A program made the translations under genes and the position numbers. From positions 1 to 10,949 of the forward strand of contig JAISYD010000197.1 in assembly GCA_031270145.1 (NCBI GenBank): DNA of 10,949 bases, written 5' to 3'. This document shows, in pieces, positions 1 to 7,062 of this stretch. The notes beneath the pieces are model-generated. The model was not told where the DNA came from. It was given only the letters and a program-made list of their open reading frames with translations, and searched no databases. How positions within the stretch are numbered: position 1 is the stretch's first letter; each line of letters starts with the position of its first letter. Source of the DNA: Planctomycetota bacterium (GTDB taxonomy: Bacteria > Planctomycetota > SZUA-567).

Positions 1-294
1 ATCGGCCTGGCCATAGGCTCGCTCGGCCTGGCCAAAATCGGCCTGGGCCTTTTCGGGCTGGTGTTCCTCTTCCAGTTGATCACCCTGCCGGTGGAACTGG
101 ACGCCTCCGCCCGTTCCAAGCGGGCGCTCGCGTCCCACGGCGTGGTGGCCGCCGGCGTCGAGGCCAGAGGCGTGTCGGCGGTTCTGAACGCCGCCGCCCT
201 CACCTATGTCGCCGCCGCCATCGCCAGTCTCATGACCATGCTCTATTGGGCCTACCGCCTGGGGTTGCTGGGCGGCCGGCGCTCCAACCGATAA
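1..294 (+). CDS. YugP-like neutral zinc metallopeptidase, C-terminal fragment (5' end outside window)
   Basis: The frame is open from base 1 to a TAA at 292-294 and gives the last 97 residues of a protein. It contains two hydrophobic segments (about residues 1-30, rich in Gly/Leu, and about 63-88) flanking the motif FQLITLPVELDAS, then a stretch of basic and small residues. That motif directly after a membrane segment is a hallmark of the YugP/Zn_peptidase_2 family of membrane-bound metallopeptidases. The HEXXH zinc site lies upstream of this part in the family, so it is outside the window and catalytic competence cannot be judged. The protein ends in a short basic tail. An ABC importer cassette starts 18 bp downstream on the same strand, so the two may share a transcript. 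The family call rests on the motif and topology only; cellular substrates of this family are poorly known. Confidence 0.78.
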   Translation: MGLAIGSLGLAKIGLGLFGLVFLFQLITLPVELDASARSKRALASHGVVAAGVEARGVSAVLNAAALTYVAAAIASLMTMLYWAYRLGLLGGRRSNR

Positions 295-300
295 GGGAGG
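295..300 (+). promoter_or_regulatory. Ribosome binding site supporting a TTG start
   Basis: GGGAGG lies immediately after the TAA of the upstream protease gene and 12 bases before the TTG at 313. The spacing is longer than ideal. It is still the only Shine-Dalgarno-like element available, because the binding-protein frame is closed by that same TAA and holds no ATG or GTG before 313. Confidence 0.5.
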
Positions 301-312
301 CGCCCCACGAGA

Positions 313-1254
313 TTGCCCGGTTTTTTCGCGCTTTTCCTGCTGGCCGCGATTCGGCTGTCCCCGGCCGGGGAAATGTTGCGCCTCCGCCTTGGCCTGTCGC
401 GCGCCCCGTCCGCCCTCCCGGTTCTCCGCCTGATCGAGTCCGGCGCCCTGGCCGATATGGCCGAAATCGAAACCGACTTGTGGACCGGACCCGAACAACT
501 GCTGGCTCTGGTCCAGGGCGGCGAACACCAATTGTTCACCCTGCCGCTCACCCTGGCGGCCAGGCTCCTGGCCAAGGGCGTAAAACTGCGGCTGACCAAC
601 GTCAACACTTGGGGCGGCATCGCCCTGTTGGCGACCGACCCGGGAATAGGCGGTTGGACCGACCTCCGGGGCAAAACCGTCTACGCCCCTTCCCCCGCCT
701 CGCCGCCGGGGACGCTGCTCCGGCACTTTCTCGGCCGGGCCGGGCTGACGCCCGGCCGGGACGTGGAAATCGTCACGGCGGCGGCGGCGGAGACGACCCA
801 GCTGCTTTCGCTTGGCCGCATCGGGCTGGCGGTCCTGCTGGAGCCGCAAATTACCGCCGCCCTGGCGGGAAACCCGGCGCTGCGCGTCGTCGCCGACTTC
901 GAGGATGAATGGCGGCGGGAGCGGGGGGCCGGCGCCGACCTGCCCAGCCTGGGTTTTGGCGGCCTGGCCGCCTTCATCGACGCCAAGCCCGAATTTGTCC
1001 GCCGCTTCGAGGAGGAATACGCCGCCGCGCTCGCCTGGACGCTTGCGCATCCGGCGGAAGCCGGCCGGCTGGCGGCTCGGCATTTGGGCCTGCGGGGAGA
1101 CCTGGTGGAAATGGCCGTGCCCCGCCTGGGGCTGCGCTACCGGACAGCGGCGGACGCCGCCGGGGAGGTCAACGCGTACCTGCGGATCCTGGGCGTCCCG
1201 GCCGATCCGTCTGGCGGAGGCGGGATGCCCGATGAAGCGTTTTATCGGCGCTAA
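313..1254 (+). CDS. ABC transporter substrate-binding protein (NMT1/SsuA-like)
   Basis: This 313-residue protein is the extracytoplasmic ligand-binding part of an ABC importer. After a hydrophobic N-terminus (residues 2-13, FALFLLAA core) it reads as a type-II periplasmic binding fold of the nitrate/sulfonate/thiamine-precursor family. Supporting features are the N-terminal strand LRLGLSRAPSALP (23-35), the segment NVNTWGGIALLATDP (96-110), DLRGKTVYAP (117-126), and the helix PEFVRRFEEEYAAALAW followed by a HPAEA element (226-250). There is no lipobox cysteine, so a cleaved secreted form or an N-terminal anchor is likely. The start is TTG: the frame is closed upstream by the stop at 292-294, and the next start (ATG at 373) would remove the signal sequence. 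The signal lacks the usual Lys/Arg n-region. The 3' end overlaps the permease gene by 23 bp. The ligand cannot be predicted from sequence alone. Confidence 0.82.
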   Translation: MPGFFALFLLAAIRLSPAGEMLRLRLGLSRAPSALPVLRLIESGALADMAEIETDLWTGPEQLLALVQGGEHQLFTLPLTLAARLLAKGVKLRLTNVNTWGGIALLATDPGIGGWTDLRGKTVYAPSPASPPGTLLRHFLGRAGLTPGRDVEIVTAAAAETTQLLSLGRIGLAVLLEPQITAALAGNPALRVVADFEDEWRRERGAGADLPSLGFGGLAAFIDAKPEFVRRFEEEYAAALAWTLAHPAEAGRLAARHLGLRGDLVEMAVPRLGLRYRTAADAAGEVNAYLRILGVPADPSGGGGMPDEAFYRR

Positions 1255-1975
1255 CCTGCCGCCCGCCCTTCTTGTCCTGGCGGTTTGGAGCCTGCTGGCC
1301 TTTTTCTATCCCCCCTTGCTGGTTCCCGGCGTTTTCGCGACGGCGGCAAGGTTGTGGGCCATATTTTCCCGCCCGGAAAACCTTGCCGTCCTTGGCCTCA
1401 CGCTGCTCCGACTTCTGGCCGGCCTCGGAATCGGAATCGCGGGCGGCATCCTGCTCGGCGCCGCGGCCGGCCGCTTCCCCCGCCTCCGGAAGCTGCTGTC
1501 CCCGCTCATCGGGCTGGCCCAGGCGGTGCCGCCGGTGTCTTGGCTGATCCTTGCCCTAATCTGGTTCGGCTTTAACGGCCGGCCCAGCGTGTTCATCGTC
1601 GCCGTCGCCTCCCTGCCGGCGGTGGCGGTCGGCGTCATGGAGGGCTGCGGCGCCGTCGATCCCAAGCTGCTGGCGATGGGCCGGGTGTACCGCTTTTCCC
1701 GCGGCAAATTGTGCCGCCTGATTGTCATCCCCTCCATCCTGCCCCATTTCCGGGCCGGCGTCCGCGTCGCCATCGGCATCGGAACGAAGGCGGTGGTCAT
1801 GGGCGAGGTCCTCACCACCAGCACCGGCGTCGGCGGGGCCATCGCCGACGCCCGCCTCAACCTGGAGCCCGAGTCGGTGGCGGCCTGGACGCTGGCGTTG
1901 CTGGCCGCCTATTGGTTGCTGGCCGGGCTGGCCGGGCTGCTCCTGCGCGGACCGGCGACGGGGAGGGCGCGATGA
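1232..1975 (+). CDS. ABC transporter permease (SsuC/TauC/NrtB type)
   Basis: This is a 247-residue inner-membrane permease with about six hydrophobic segments (near residues 10-33, 53-78, 91-113, 118-138, 177-195 and 216-238). The cytoplasmic coupling loop (EAA loop) is visible at 137-171: it begins EGCGAVDPKLLAMG and ends IPSILP, the E...G...I.LP pattern that docks on the ATPase. The segment MGEVLTTSTGVGGAI (190-204) matches the conserved region near the end of the nitrate/sulfonate/taurine permease family. ATG 1232 was chosen because a GGAGG sits at 1216-1220 and it starts the membrane protein at MKRF. The in-frame reading upstream is a shadow of the binding-protein gene. The start overlaps the binding-protein gene by 23 bp and the end overlaps the ATPase start, so the three are translationally coupled. 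A 9-bp tandem repeat encoding LAGLAG is present near the C-terminus. Length is normal for the family. Confidence 0.9.
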   Translation: MKRFIGANLPPALLVLAVWSLLAFFYPPLLVPGVFATAARLWAIFSRPENLAVLGLTLLRLLAGLGIGIAGGILLGAAAGRFPRLRKLLSPLIGLAQAVPPVSWLILALIWFGFNGRPSVFIVAVASLPAVAVGVMEGCGAVDPKLLAMGRVYRFSRGKLCRLIVIPSILPHFRAGVRVAIGIGTKAVVMGEVLTTSTGVGGAIADARLNLEPESVAAWTLALLAAYWLLAGLAGLLLRGPATGRAR

Positions 1976-2670
1976 CGCTCAAGATTTCCGGCTTACGCAA
2001 AAGCTTTGGCGATCTCCCGGTCCTGGACGGGGTGGATTTGGAAGTGGGGAGGGATGAAATCCTGGCCCTGGCCGGTCCCTCCGGCTGCGGCAAGACCACG
2101 CTCCTGAATCTCGCGGCCGGCCTGCTCCGCCCCGGGGCCGGGCGGGTTGAGACCGGCGGCGCGCGGGTGGGGTATCTTTTTCAGGAGGATCGCCTGCTGC
2201 CCTGGCTCACCGTGGCGGAAAACATCGCTGCGGCCGGCGAGGCGGCCGAAGCCGGCGAGGCGGCGGACTTGATCCGGCGGGTTGGCCTGGAAGGGTTCGC
2301 CGAACGCTATCCGGACGAAATCTCGGGCGGCATGCGCCAACGCGTGGCCATGGCCCGGGCGCTGCATTTCCACTGCGGCCTGTTGCTGCTGGACGAACCC
2401 TTCAAATCGCTCGATCCCGGCCTCAGGCTGGAGATGCTTGATTTACTCCTGGCGATCCGCCGGGAGCGCCGCTGCCCCATCCTTTTTGTGACCCACGAGC
2501 TGGACGAGGCGCTGGCGGCGGCCAACCGCCTGGCGATCCTGAGTCGGCGCCCGGCGCGCGTACTTGCCTGCCTTGATTTGGGGAAAACCGCCGCTAGGCG
2601 CGACCCGGCCGCGCCGGCCCTGTCGGGCGTCAGGCGGAGGGCGCTGGAGCTTCTGGCCGGCGGCGGTTGA
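1972..2670 (+). CDS. ABC transporter ATP-binding protein (SsuB/TauB/NrtD type)
   Basis: This 232-residue cytoplasmic ATPase powers the importer. All nucleotide-binding motifs are intact: Walker A GPSGCGKTT (35-43), Q-loop Gln71 in LFQEDRLLPW, signature ISGGMRQR (117-124), Walker B LLLLDEP (137-143), and H-loop His175 in FVTHELDEA. The sequence LLPWLTVAEN after the Q-loop is typical of the nitrate/sulfonate/taurine subfamily. The ATG overlaps the permease stop as ATGA, with GGGAGGG at 1961-1967 as ribosome binding site. A tandem hexapeptide duplication (AGEAAE then AGEAAD, residues 88-99) sits in the helical subdomain. The gene is the last of the cassette and ends 22 bp from the convergent phosphohexomutase gene. 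Function as an ABC importer ATPase is secure; the transported compound is not. Confidence 0.93.
   Translation: MTLKISGLRKSFGDLPVLDGVDLEVGRDEILALAGPSGCGKTTLLNLAAGLLRPGAGRVETGGARVGYLFQEDRLLPWLTVAENIAAAGEAAEAGEAADLIRRVGLEGFAERYPDEISGGMRQRVAMARALHFHCGLLLLDEPFKSLDPGLRLEMLDLLLAIRRERRCPILFVTHELDEALAAANRLAILSRRPARVLACLDLGKTAARRDPAAPALSGVRRRALELLAGGG
2233..2268 (+). repeat. Two-copy 18-bp tandem duplication inside the ABC ATPase gene
   Basis: Two adjacent 18-base units (2233-2250 and 2251-2268) share their first 14 bases exactly (GCCGGCGAGGCGGC). They encode AGEAAE and AGEAAD. The period is six codons, so the frame is kept. It lies between the Q-loop and the signature motif, in a surface helical region where family lengths vary. 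Replication slippage is the simplest origin. Confidence 0.7.
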
Positions 2671-2692
2671 GCCCGCCCTCCCCCGCCCGCGG

Positions 2693-4030
2693 CTATTCCC
2701 TTTTTCCGCCGATGGCTTTTTCAACCTCGGCCAGGGCCTGGTCGCGGCGGGCGGCGCTGTCGGCCTCCAGGTTGAGACGGAGGACCGGCTCGGTGTTGGA
2801 GACGCGGATATTCATCCAGTAATCGTTGAAATAGAGCGACAGGCCATCGAGATGGCTGCTTTCCCTGGCCAAAGGCTTATAGCGCTCCTCGAGTTGGGCA
2901 AGTACGGCGGCGGCGTCCGAAACCACGAAGTTGATCTCGCCGGTGGCGAAATATTTTCGGAAGGGGGCGATGAGCTCCGAGAGTTTTTTGCCGCTTTTCG
3001 ACAGGGCGGTCAGAACCGACAGCATCGCCATTTCGGCGTTGTCGGTGTAGTTCAAATCGCGAAAATAAAAATGCCCGGAAAGCTCGCCGGCGAAAATGGC
3101 CTTTTCTTCGCGCATTATCGCCTTGATGAAGGCATGGCCGACCCGACACATCTTGGCCGTCCCGCCCAGCCGCTCCACCTCCTCCTTGCAGGCCTTGGAA
3201 CTCCGGAGATCGTAGAAGATGGTGGCGCCGGGATCCCGCGCCAGCATCTCGCCGGCCAGCAGGGCGGTGATGAAATCGGCGGGGATAATCTCGCCGCGCT
3301 CGTCCACGTAGGCGCTGCGATCCCCGTCGCCGTCGAAGGCGACCCCGAGATCGGCCCCCGATTCCCGCACTTTGGCCACCAGGTCGCGCAGGTTTTCCGT
3401 CTTGATGGGATTCGCCTCGTGGTTCGGGAAGCGGCCGTCCGGCTCGAAATACATGGGGATGAGTTCGCAGGGGAGTTTTTCAAAAAGGCGGGGGAGGAAA
3501 CTGCCCATCACCCCGTTCCCGGCGTCCACCACCATGGTCAGGGGTTTGATGCCGGCGGCGTATTTGAGGAGGTTGGCCCGGTATTCGCTGGCCACATCCT
3601 CGTTGCGCACCGTCCCGGGTTTGGCGGCCTGGGTGAAGACGTTTCTTGCGGCGAGCTTGCCGATCTCCGCCAGGCCGCTGTCCGACGCCACCGGGATGGC
3701 CTCCTCCCGGCACCATTTACAGCCGTTGTAGGCGGCGGGGTTGTGGCTGGCGGTGATCTGCACCCCGGCCGAGGCCTTAAAAAAGACGGTGGCGAAGTAA
3801 ACCATGGGGGTGGAGGCCATGCCTATGTCGATGACGTCGACCCCGGCCTTGACCAGGCCGCGGATCATGGCCTGGGAAAGGGCGACGCCGGATTCGCGCA
3901 TATCGCGCCCGACCACCGCCAACTTGCACTTGAGCACCTGCGCGGCCGCCTGGCCGATGGCCTCGAACAGCGTCTCGTTCACCTGATCCGGATAGGTGCC
4001 CCTGACATCGTACGCTTTGAACACGCCCAT
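2693..4030 (-). CDS. manB: Phosphomannomutase/phosphoglucomutase
   Basis: This 445-residue cytoplasmic enzyme interconverts hexose 6-phosphate and hexose 1-phosphate (mannose and/or glucose), feeding nucleotide-sugar and envelope polysaccharide synthesis or glycogen metabolism. All four active-site loops of the alpha-D-phosphohexomutase superfamily are present: the phosphoserine loop TASHNP (93-98, Ser95), the magnesium loop DGDGDR (233-238), the sugar-specificity loop GELSGH (315-320) and the phosphate-binding loop RVSNTEP (409-415). GELSGH is the glucose/mannose-type version, unlike the glucosamine mutases. The N-terminus FKAYDVRGTYP is classic for the family. ATG 4030 is preferred over a TTG at 4054 because GGGAGGG lies 7 bases upstream of the ATG and downstream of the TTG. 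It follows purL on the same strand after 107 bp and has its own promoter-like signal. The symbol marks the family; substrate preference is not proven. Confidence 0.93.
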   Translation of the reverse strand: MGVFKAYDVRGTYPDQVNETLFEAIGQAAAQVLKCKLAVVGRDMRESGVALSQAMIRGLVKAGVDVIDIGMASTPMVYFATVFFKASAGVQITASHNPAAYNGCKWCREEAIPVASDSGLAEIGKLAARNVFTQAAKPGTVRNEDVASEYRANLLKYAAGIKPLTMVVDAGNGVMGSFLPRLFEKLPCELIPMYFEPDGRFPNHEANPIKTENLRDLVAKVRESGADLGVAFDGDGDRSAYVDERGEIIPADFITALLAGEMLARDPGATIFYDLRSSKACKEEVERLGGTAKMCRVGHAFIKAIMREEKAIFAGELSGHFYFRDLNYTDNAEMAMLSVLTALSKSGKKLSELIAPFRKYFATGEINFVVSDAAAVLAQLEERYKPLARESSHLDGLSLYFNDYWMNIRVSNTEPVLRLNLEADSAARRDQALAEVEKAIGGKRE

Positions 4031-4037
4031 GCTTGAT

Positions 4038-4044
4038 CCCTCCC
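4038..4044 (-). promoter_or_regulatory. Ribosome binding site that fixes the phosphohexomutase start
   Basis: Read on the minus strand this is GGGAGGG, seven bases before the ATG at 4030. It lies downstream of the alternative in-frame TTG at 4054 and so argues against the longer reading. Confidence 0.75.
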
Positions 4045-4073
4045 AGTTCGGCAATCCGACGCCAAGCCAATTT

Positions 4074-4100
4074 CCATTCTACACCGCCCCCGGAGAATGG
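4074..4100. repeat. Perfect 7-bp inverted repeat overlying the promoter
   Basis: CCATTCT (4074-4080) and AGAATGG (4094-4100) are exact reverse complements separated by 13 bases, so their centres are 20 bp apart, about two helical turns. The left arm covers most of the -10 hexamer and the right arm covers half of the -35 hexamer. This placement would suit an operator for a dimeric repressor. A hairpin in DNA or RNA is the alternative, but there is no following T-run to make it a terminator. Confidence 0.5.
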
Positions 4101-4103
4101 CAA
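4076..4103 (-). promoter_or_regulatory. Putative sigma-70-type promoter for the phosphohexomutase gene
   Basis: On the minus strand TTGCCA (4098-4103) is followed after 16 bases by TAGAAT (4076-4081). Each hexamer matches the housekeeping consensus at five of six positions and the spacing is acceptable. Transcription would start near 4069 and leave a leader of roughly 40 bases containing the strong ribosome binding site. This is the only AT-enriched stretch of the 107-bp gap after purL. The call is by eye, and the organism's own promoter consensus is unknown. Confidence 0.5.
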
Positions 4104-4137
4104 GCGGGAATCGCCGGAAACGGAATTCGGATATCCC

Positions 4138-7062
4138 CTACAGGATGCCGGGAAGCGGGCTCAACCAAGCCGTTTTCAGCTTGCCGACATCAACATCGAT
4201 CAGCTTTTGCCCGTCGTCCAGCAGGACGAGGCGGGGCTGGGCGGTAATGCCCCCCACCCTGGCGTAAGGGATGCCGGCCTGGTCGAATATCCCCTCCAAC
4301 CCGGCCGCCTTGGCCTCTTCGACTTCAAGGAGCAGCCGGCTGGGGGATTCGGCGAACAGGCGGGCGGCCGGCCCCGCCTCGCCCTCGACCGGCAGGAGGG
4401 AAACATCCGCCTCGATGCCAAAGCCGCCGGCGAAGGCCATTTCCGCCGCCGCCACCGCGAAGCCGCCCTCGGAGCAATCGTGGCAAGCCGCGACCAGGCC
4501 GGTCCGGGTAGCCTGGTTGACGGCCTGGAAAATTCTTAACCCTAGTTCCGGTTTTACCTTGGGAATGTTGGCCCCCAGTTCCCCCCGGAGGGCGTAATAA
4601 TGCGATCCGCCGAGTTCATTCCGGGTGGGGCCGACCAAATAGAGGTGGTTGCCGGCCTTTTTCGCGTCCATGGTTACGGCCAGGCGGCAGTCGGGCATGA
4701 CCGACAGGGCGCTGATCAGGAGGGTCCCGGGAATGGAAACCGTGTCGTCCCCCGAGGCGTATTCGTTATTCAGCGAATCCTTGCCGGAGATGAACGGCGT
4801 ACCGTAGGCCAGCGCCATGTCGCGGCAGGCCCGGGCCGCCCGCACCAAGCCGCCCAGCCGATCCGGCTTGTTGCAGTTGCCCCAGCAGAAATTATCAAGG
4901 AGGACGGCCCGGTCCACCGGCGCTCCGACCGCTGCCAGATTGCGCAGCGCCTCGTCGATGGCCAGCGCCGCCATCCAGTAGGGATCGATGTCCGAAAAGC
5001 GGGGCTTTATTCCGTTCGCCACGGCTATGGCGGTCGGGTCGCCGAGGATGGGGACGACGACGGCGGCGTCGCCCGGGCCGTCGTTGTCCCGTCCCACCAG
5101 GGGTTTGACCACCGAGCCGCCCTGCACCTCGTGATCATACTGGCGGATGACCCATTCCTTGGAGCAGATGTCCCAGGACGACAGGAGCGCCGTCAGGGCG
5201 CGGGAGTAATTCTCGTCCGGAATCGGCTCCGGCTCCCGGAGATCCGGGGCGCGCCATTCCGACTCGCGCTCCGGCATGGGGATCCCGCGGTGGATGAAGT
5301 CCATATCCAATTGCGCCACCTGGATGCCGTGGAAACAAAGGGTCAGCCGGCCGTCGCCGGTGAAGTCGGCGATCCGGGCGATCTCCACGTTCTCAATCCT
5401 GGCCAGTTCGCCCAGGGCCGGCAGGTTGGCCGGGTCGCAGGCGATGACCATGCGTTCCTGGGCCTCGCTGATCCAGATCTCGGCGTGGCTGAGGCCGTCG
5501 TACTTGAGGGGCACCCGGTCGAGCTCGACCCGCACCCCGCATTCCGCGCCCATTTCGCCCAGGGCGGAGGACAGGCCGCCGGCGCCGCAATCGGTGATGC
5601 AGGAATACAGTCCGGCGTCGCGGGCGCTGAGCAGGAAGTCCACGACCTTCTTTTCCTCGATGGGATTGCCGATCTGCACCGCCCCCGACGACACCGCCTC
5701 CGACTTGTCGTGCAATTCCACCGAGGAGAAGGTGGCGCCGTGGATGCCGTCGCGGCCGGTACGGCCGCCCACCACCAGGGCGACGTCGCCGGTTTTGGGG
5801 CTGCGCTTGGCCGCCATGCCGCGGGGGATCAGCGCCAGGTTGCCGCAGAACACCAGGGGATTGCCGGTGAAGCGCCGGTCGAAGCAGATGGCTCCGTTGG
5901 CGGTGGGTATGCCCATGCGGTTGCCGTAGTCGCGGACTCCGGCCGCCACCCCCTTGAGGACGCGCAGCGGATGCGGGGCGCCGGGAGGCGCGTCGTCCGG
6001 CGGCAGATCGGGCGGACCGAAACAGAAGACGTCGGTGTTGAGGATGGGCTTGCCGCCCAGGCCGGTCCCCAGGGGATCGCGGATTACCCCGCCCAGGCCG
6101 GTTCCGGCGCCGCCGTAGGGTTCGATGGCCGAGGGATGGTTGTGAGTCTCGACCTTGAAGGCGATGCCATAGTCGCCGTTGAAGTCGACCACCCCGGAGT
6201 TGTCCTCGAACACCGACCAGCACCAGGGGCGGTTGAGTTCGCGGGTGGTTTGAATGATGGTGGATTTCAGCAGGTTGCCGATGCTCTCGGCCGGAGCGTC
6301 GCCCTCCCGGTGGCGCACTTTGCCCCGGAAGGTCTTGTGGCTGCAATGCTCGCTCCAGGCCTGGGCGATGGTTTCCAGCTCGACGTCGGCGGGGTTGCGC
6401 CCGAGGGCGGCGAAATGGGCCTGGACGGCCCGCATTTCCTCGGGCGAGAGGTAAAATTGGCCGGTTTTCGACAAATTGTCCAAATCCGCCTCGCCGAGGT
6501 TGACGATATCGATTACCCGGCGGTCCCGGAAAGGGCGGTTGTTGCCGTCGTCCAGCAGGTTGAGGGCGCCGTCGATGCTCACCTGCTCAATCACCGGATT
6601 CGCCAGGACGCGGGCGACGGCGGTATAGAGGACGTTTTTGGACACCGGGCCGTTGAAGATATAGCGGCGCCCGAGCCGGAGCCGGTCGACCTGGCAGCCG
6701 AGCTCCGCCATGCCCTTGAGGATCGATGCCTCGGACGGTTCCATCACCCCGGGCCGGCGGGCTATTTCCACCAGGTGCTCCAGTTTGCCGCGCTCGGGGA
6801 AGATCGGCTGGTTGACCGAGAACATCTCCACCACCGGATCGGTGAGGAGTTCGCCGGCCAGGCGATCCGCGTCCCGGTGGCTCAGGGCGCCGCTGAAGGC
6901 GTAGATTTTCAGGGATCTGGCGTTGGCGAGTTCCCGCAACCCGTATTCCTGGAGATCGCGCAGGGCGTTTTTGGCCTCGATGTCGGTCTCGGCGTCCCGG
7001 GTCGCCACCTCCACCCGGAAGCTCGGCCGGCCGGCGTCCCTTTGCTGGTTGAAGGCGCTCAT
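4138..7062 (-). CDS. purL: Phosphoribosylformylglycinamidine synthase with two fused N-terminal PurS-like modules (no glutaminase domain)
   Basis: This 974-residue cytoplasmic enzyme catalyses the fourth step of purine biosynthesis, converting FGAR to FGAM with ATP and ammonia from glutamine. Two PurS-like repeats come first (about 14-86 and 94-168), with similar patterns ending DPVVEMFSVN and NPVIEQVSID. A linker (about 180-230) follows, then the synthetase core: WSEHCSHKTFRG (236-247), FKVETHNHPSAIEPYGGAG (302-320), GGRTGRDGIHG (432-442), a central YDHEVQGGS (642-650), GKDSLNN (760-766) and HDCSEGGF (861-868). The standalone small form is about 740 residues and the large form about 1300 with a C-terminal glutaminase. 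This one ends without the glutaminase, so a separate PurQ is required; none is in the window. GGAGGG on the minus strand (7070-7075) lies 7 bases before ATG 7062. The start overlaps the RND transporter stop as ATGA, indicating coupled translation. Confidence 0.95.
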   Translation of the reverse strand: MSAFNQQRDAGRPSFRVEVATRDAETDIEAKNALRDLQEYGLRELANARSLKIYAFSGALSHRDADRLAGELLTDPVVEMFSVNQPIFPERGKLEHLVEIARRPGVMEPSEASILKGMAELGCQVDRLRLGRRYIFNGPVSKNVLYTAVARVLANPVIEQVSIDGALNLLDDGNNRPFRDRRVIDIVNLGEADLDNLSKTGQFYLSPEEMRAVQAHFAALGRNPADVELETIAQAWSEHCSHKTFRGKVRHREGDAPAESIGNLLKSTIIQTTRELNRPWCWSVFEDNSGVVDFNGDYGIAFKVETHNHPSAIEPYGGAGTGLGGVIRDPLGTGLGGKPILNTDVFCFGPPDLPPDDAPPGAPHPLRVLKGVAAGVRDYGNRMGIPTANGAICFDRRFTGNPLVFCGNLALIPRGMAAKRSPKTGDVALVVGGRTGRDGIHGATFSSVELHDKSEAVSSGAVQIGNPIEEKKVVDFLLSARDAGLYSCITDCGAGGLSSALGEMGAECGVRVELDRVPLKYDGLSHAEIWISEAQERMVIACDPANLPALGELARIENVEIARIADFTGDGRLTLCFHGIQVAQLDMDFIHRGIPMPERESEWRAPDLREPEPIPDENYSRALTALLSSWDICSKEWVIRQYDHEVQGGSVVKPLVGRDNDGPGDAAVVVPILGDPTAIAVANGIKPRFSDIDPYWMAALAIDEALRNLAAVGAPVDRAVLLDNFCWGNCNKPDRLGGLVRAARACRDMALAYGTPFISGKDSLNNEYASGDDTVSIPGTLLISALSVMPDCRLAVTMDAKKAGNHLYLVGPTRNELGGSHYYALRGELGANIPKVKPELGLRIFQAVNQATRTGLVAACHDCSEGGFAVAAAEMAFAGGFGIEADVSLLPVEGEAGPAARLFAESPSRLLLEVEEAKAAGLEGIFDQAGIPYARVGGITAQPRLVLLDDGQKLIDVDVGKLKTAWLSPLPGIL

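Noticed and set aside
1..52. Repeated TCGGCCTGG units at the window start
   Set aside because: They encode the Gly/Leu-rich membrane helix of the peptidase (IGLAIGSLGLAKIGLGL), so the repetition follows from the protein sequence.
1918..1942. Tandem CTGGCCGGG repeat near the permease end
   Set aside because: It is a two-copy, 9-base coding repeat giving LAGLAG in a membrane helix, common in GC-rich membrane protein genes.
2659..2704. Possible intrinsic terminator between the convergent ABC and phosphohexomutase genes
   Set aside because: GGCGG (2659-2663) can pair with CCGCC (2673-2677), but the stem is short, the loop is 9 bases and the nearest T-run is over 20 bases further on. No proper U-tract follows in either direction.
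2564..4036. A 490-codon open frame on the plus strand opposite the phosphohexomutase
   Set aside because: It overlaps the end of the ABC ATPase and runs antisense to a gene with all four active-site loops, so it is not a credible gene.
4104..4137. Terminator for purL in the gap after its stop
   Set aside because: Short palindromes (GGATATCC and GAATTC) are present, but there is no GC stem followed by a T-run.
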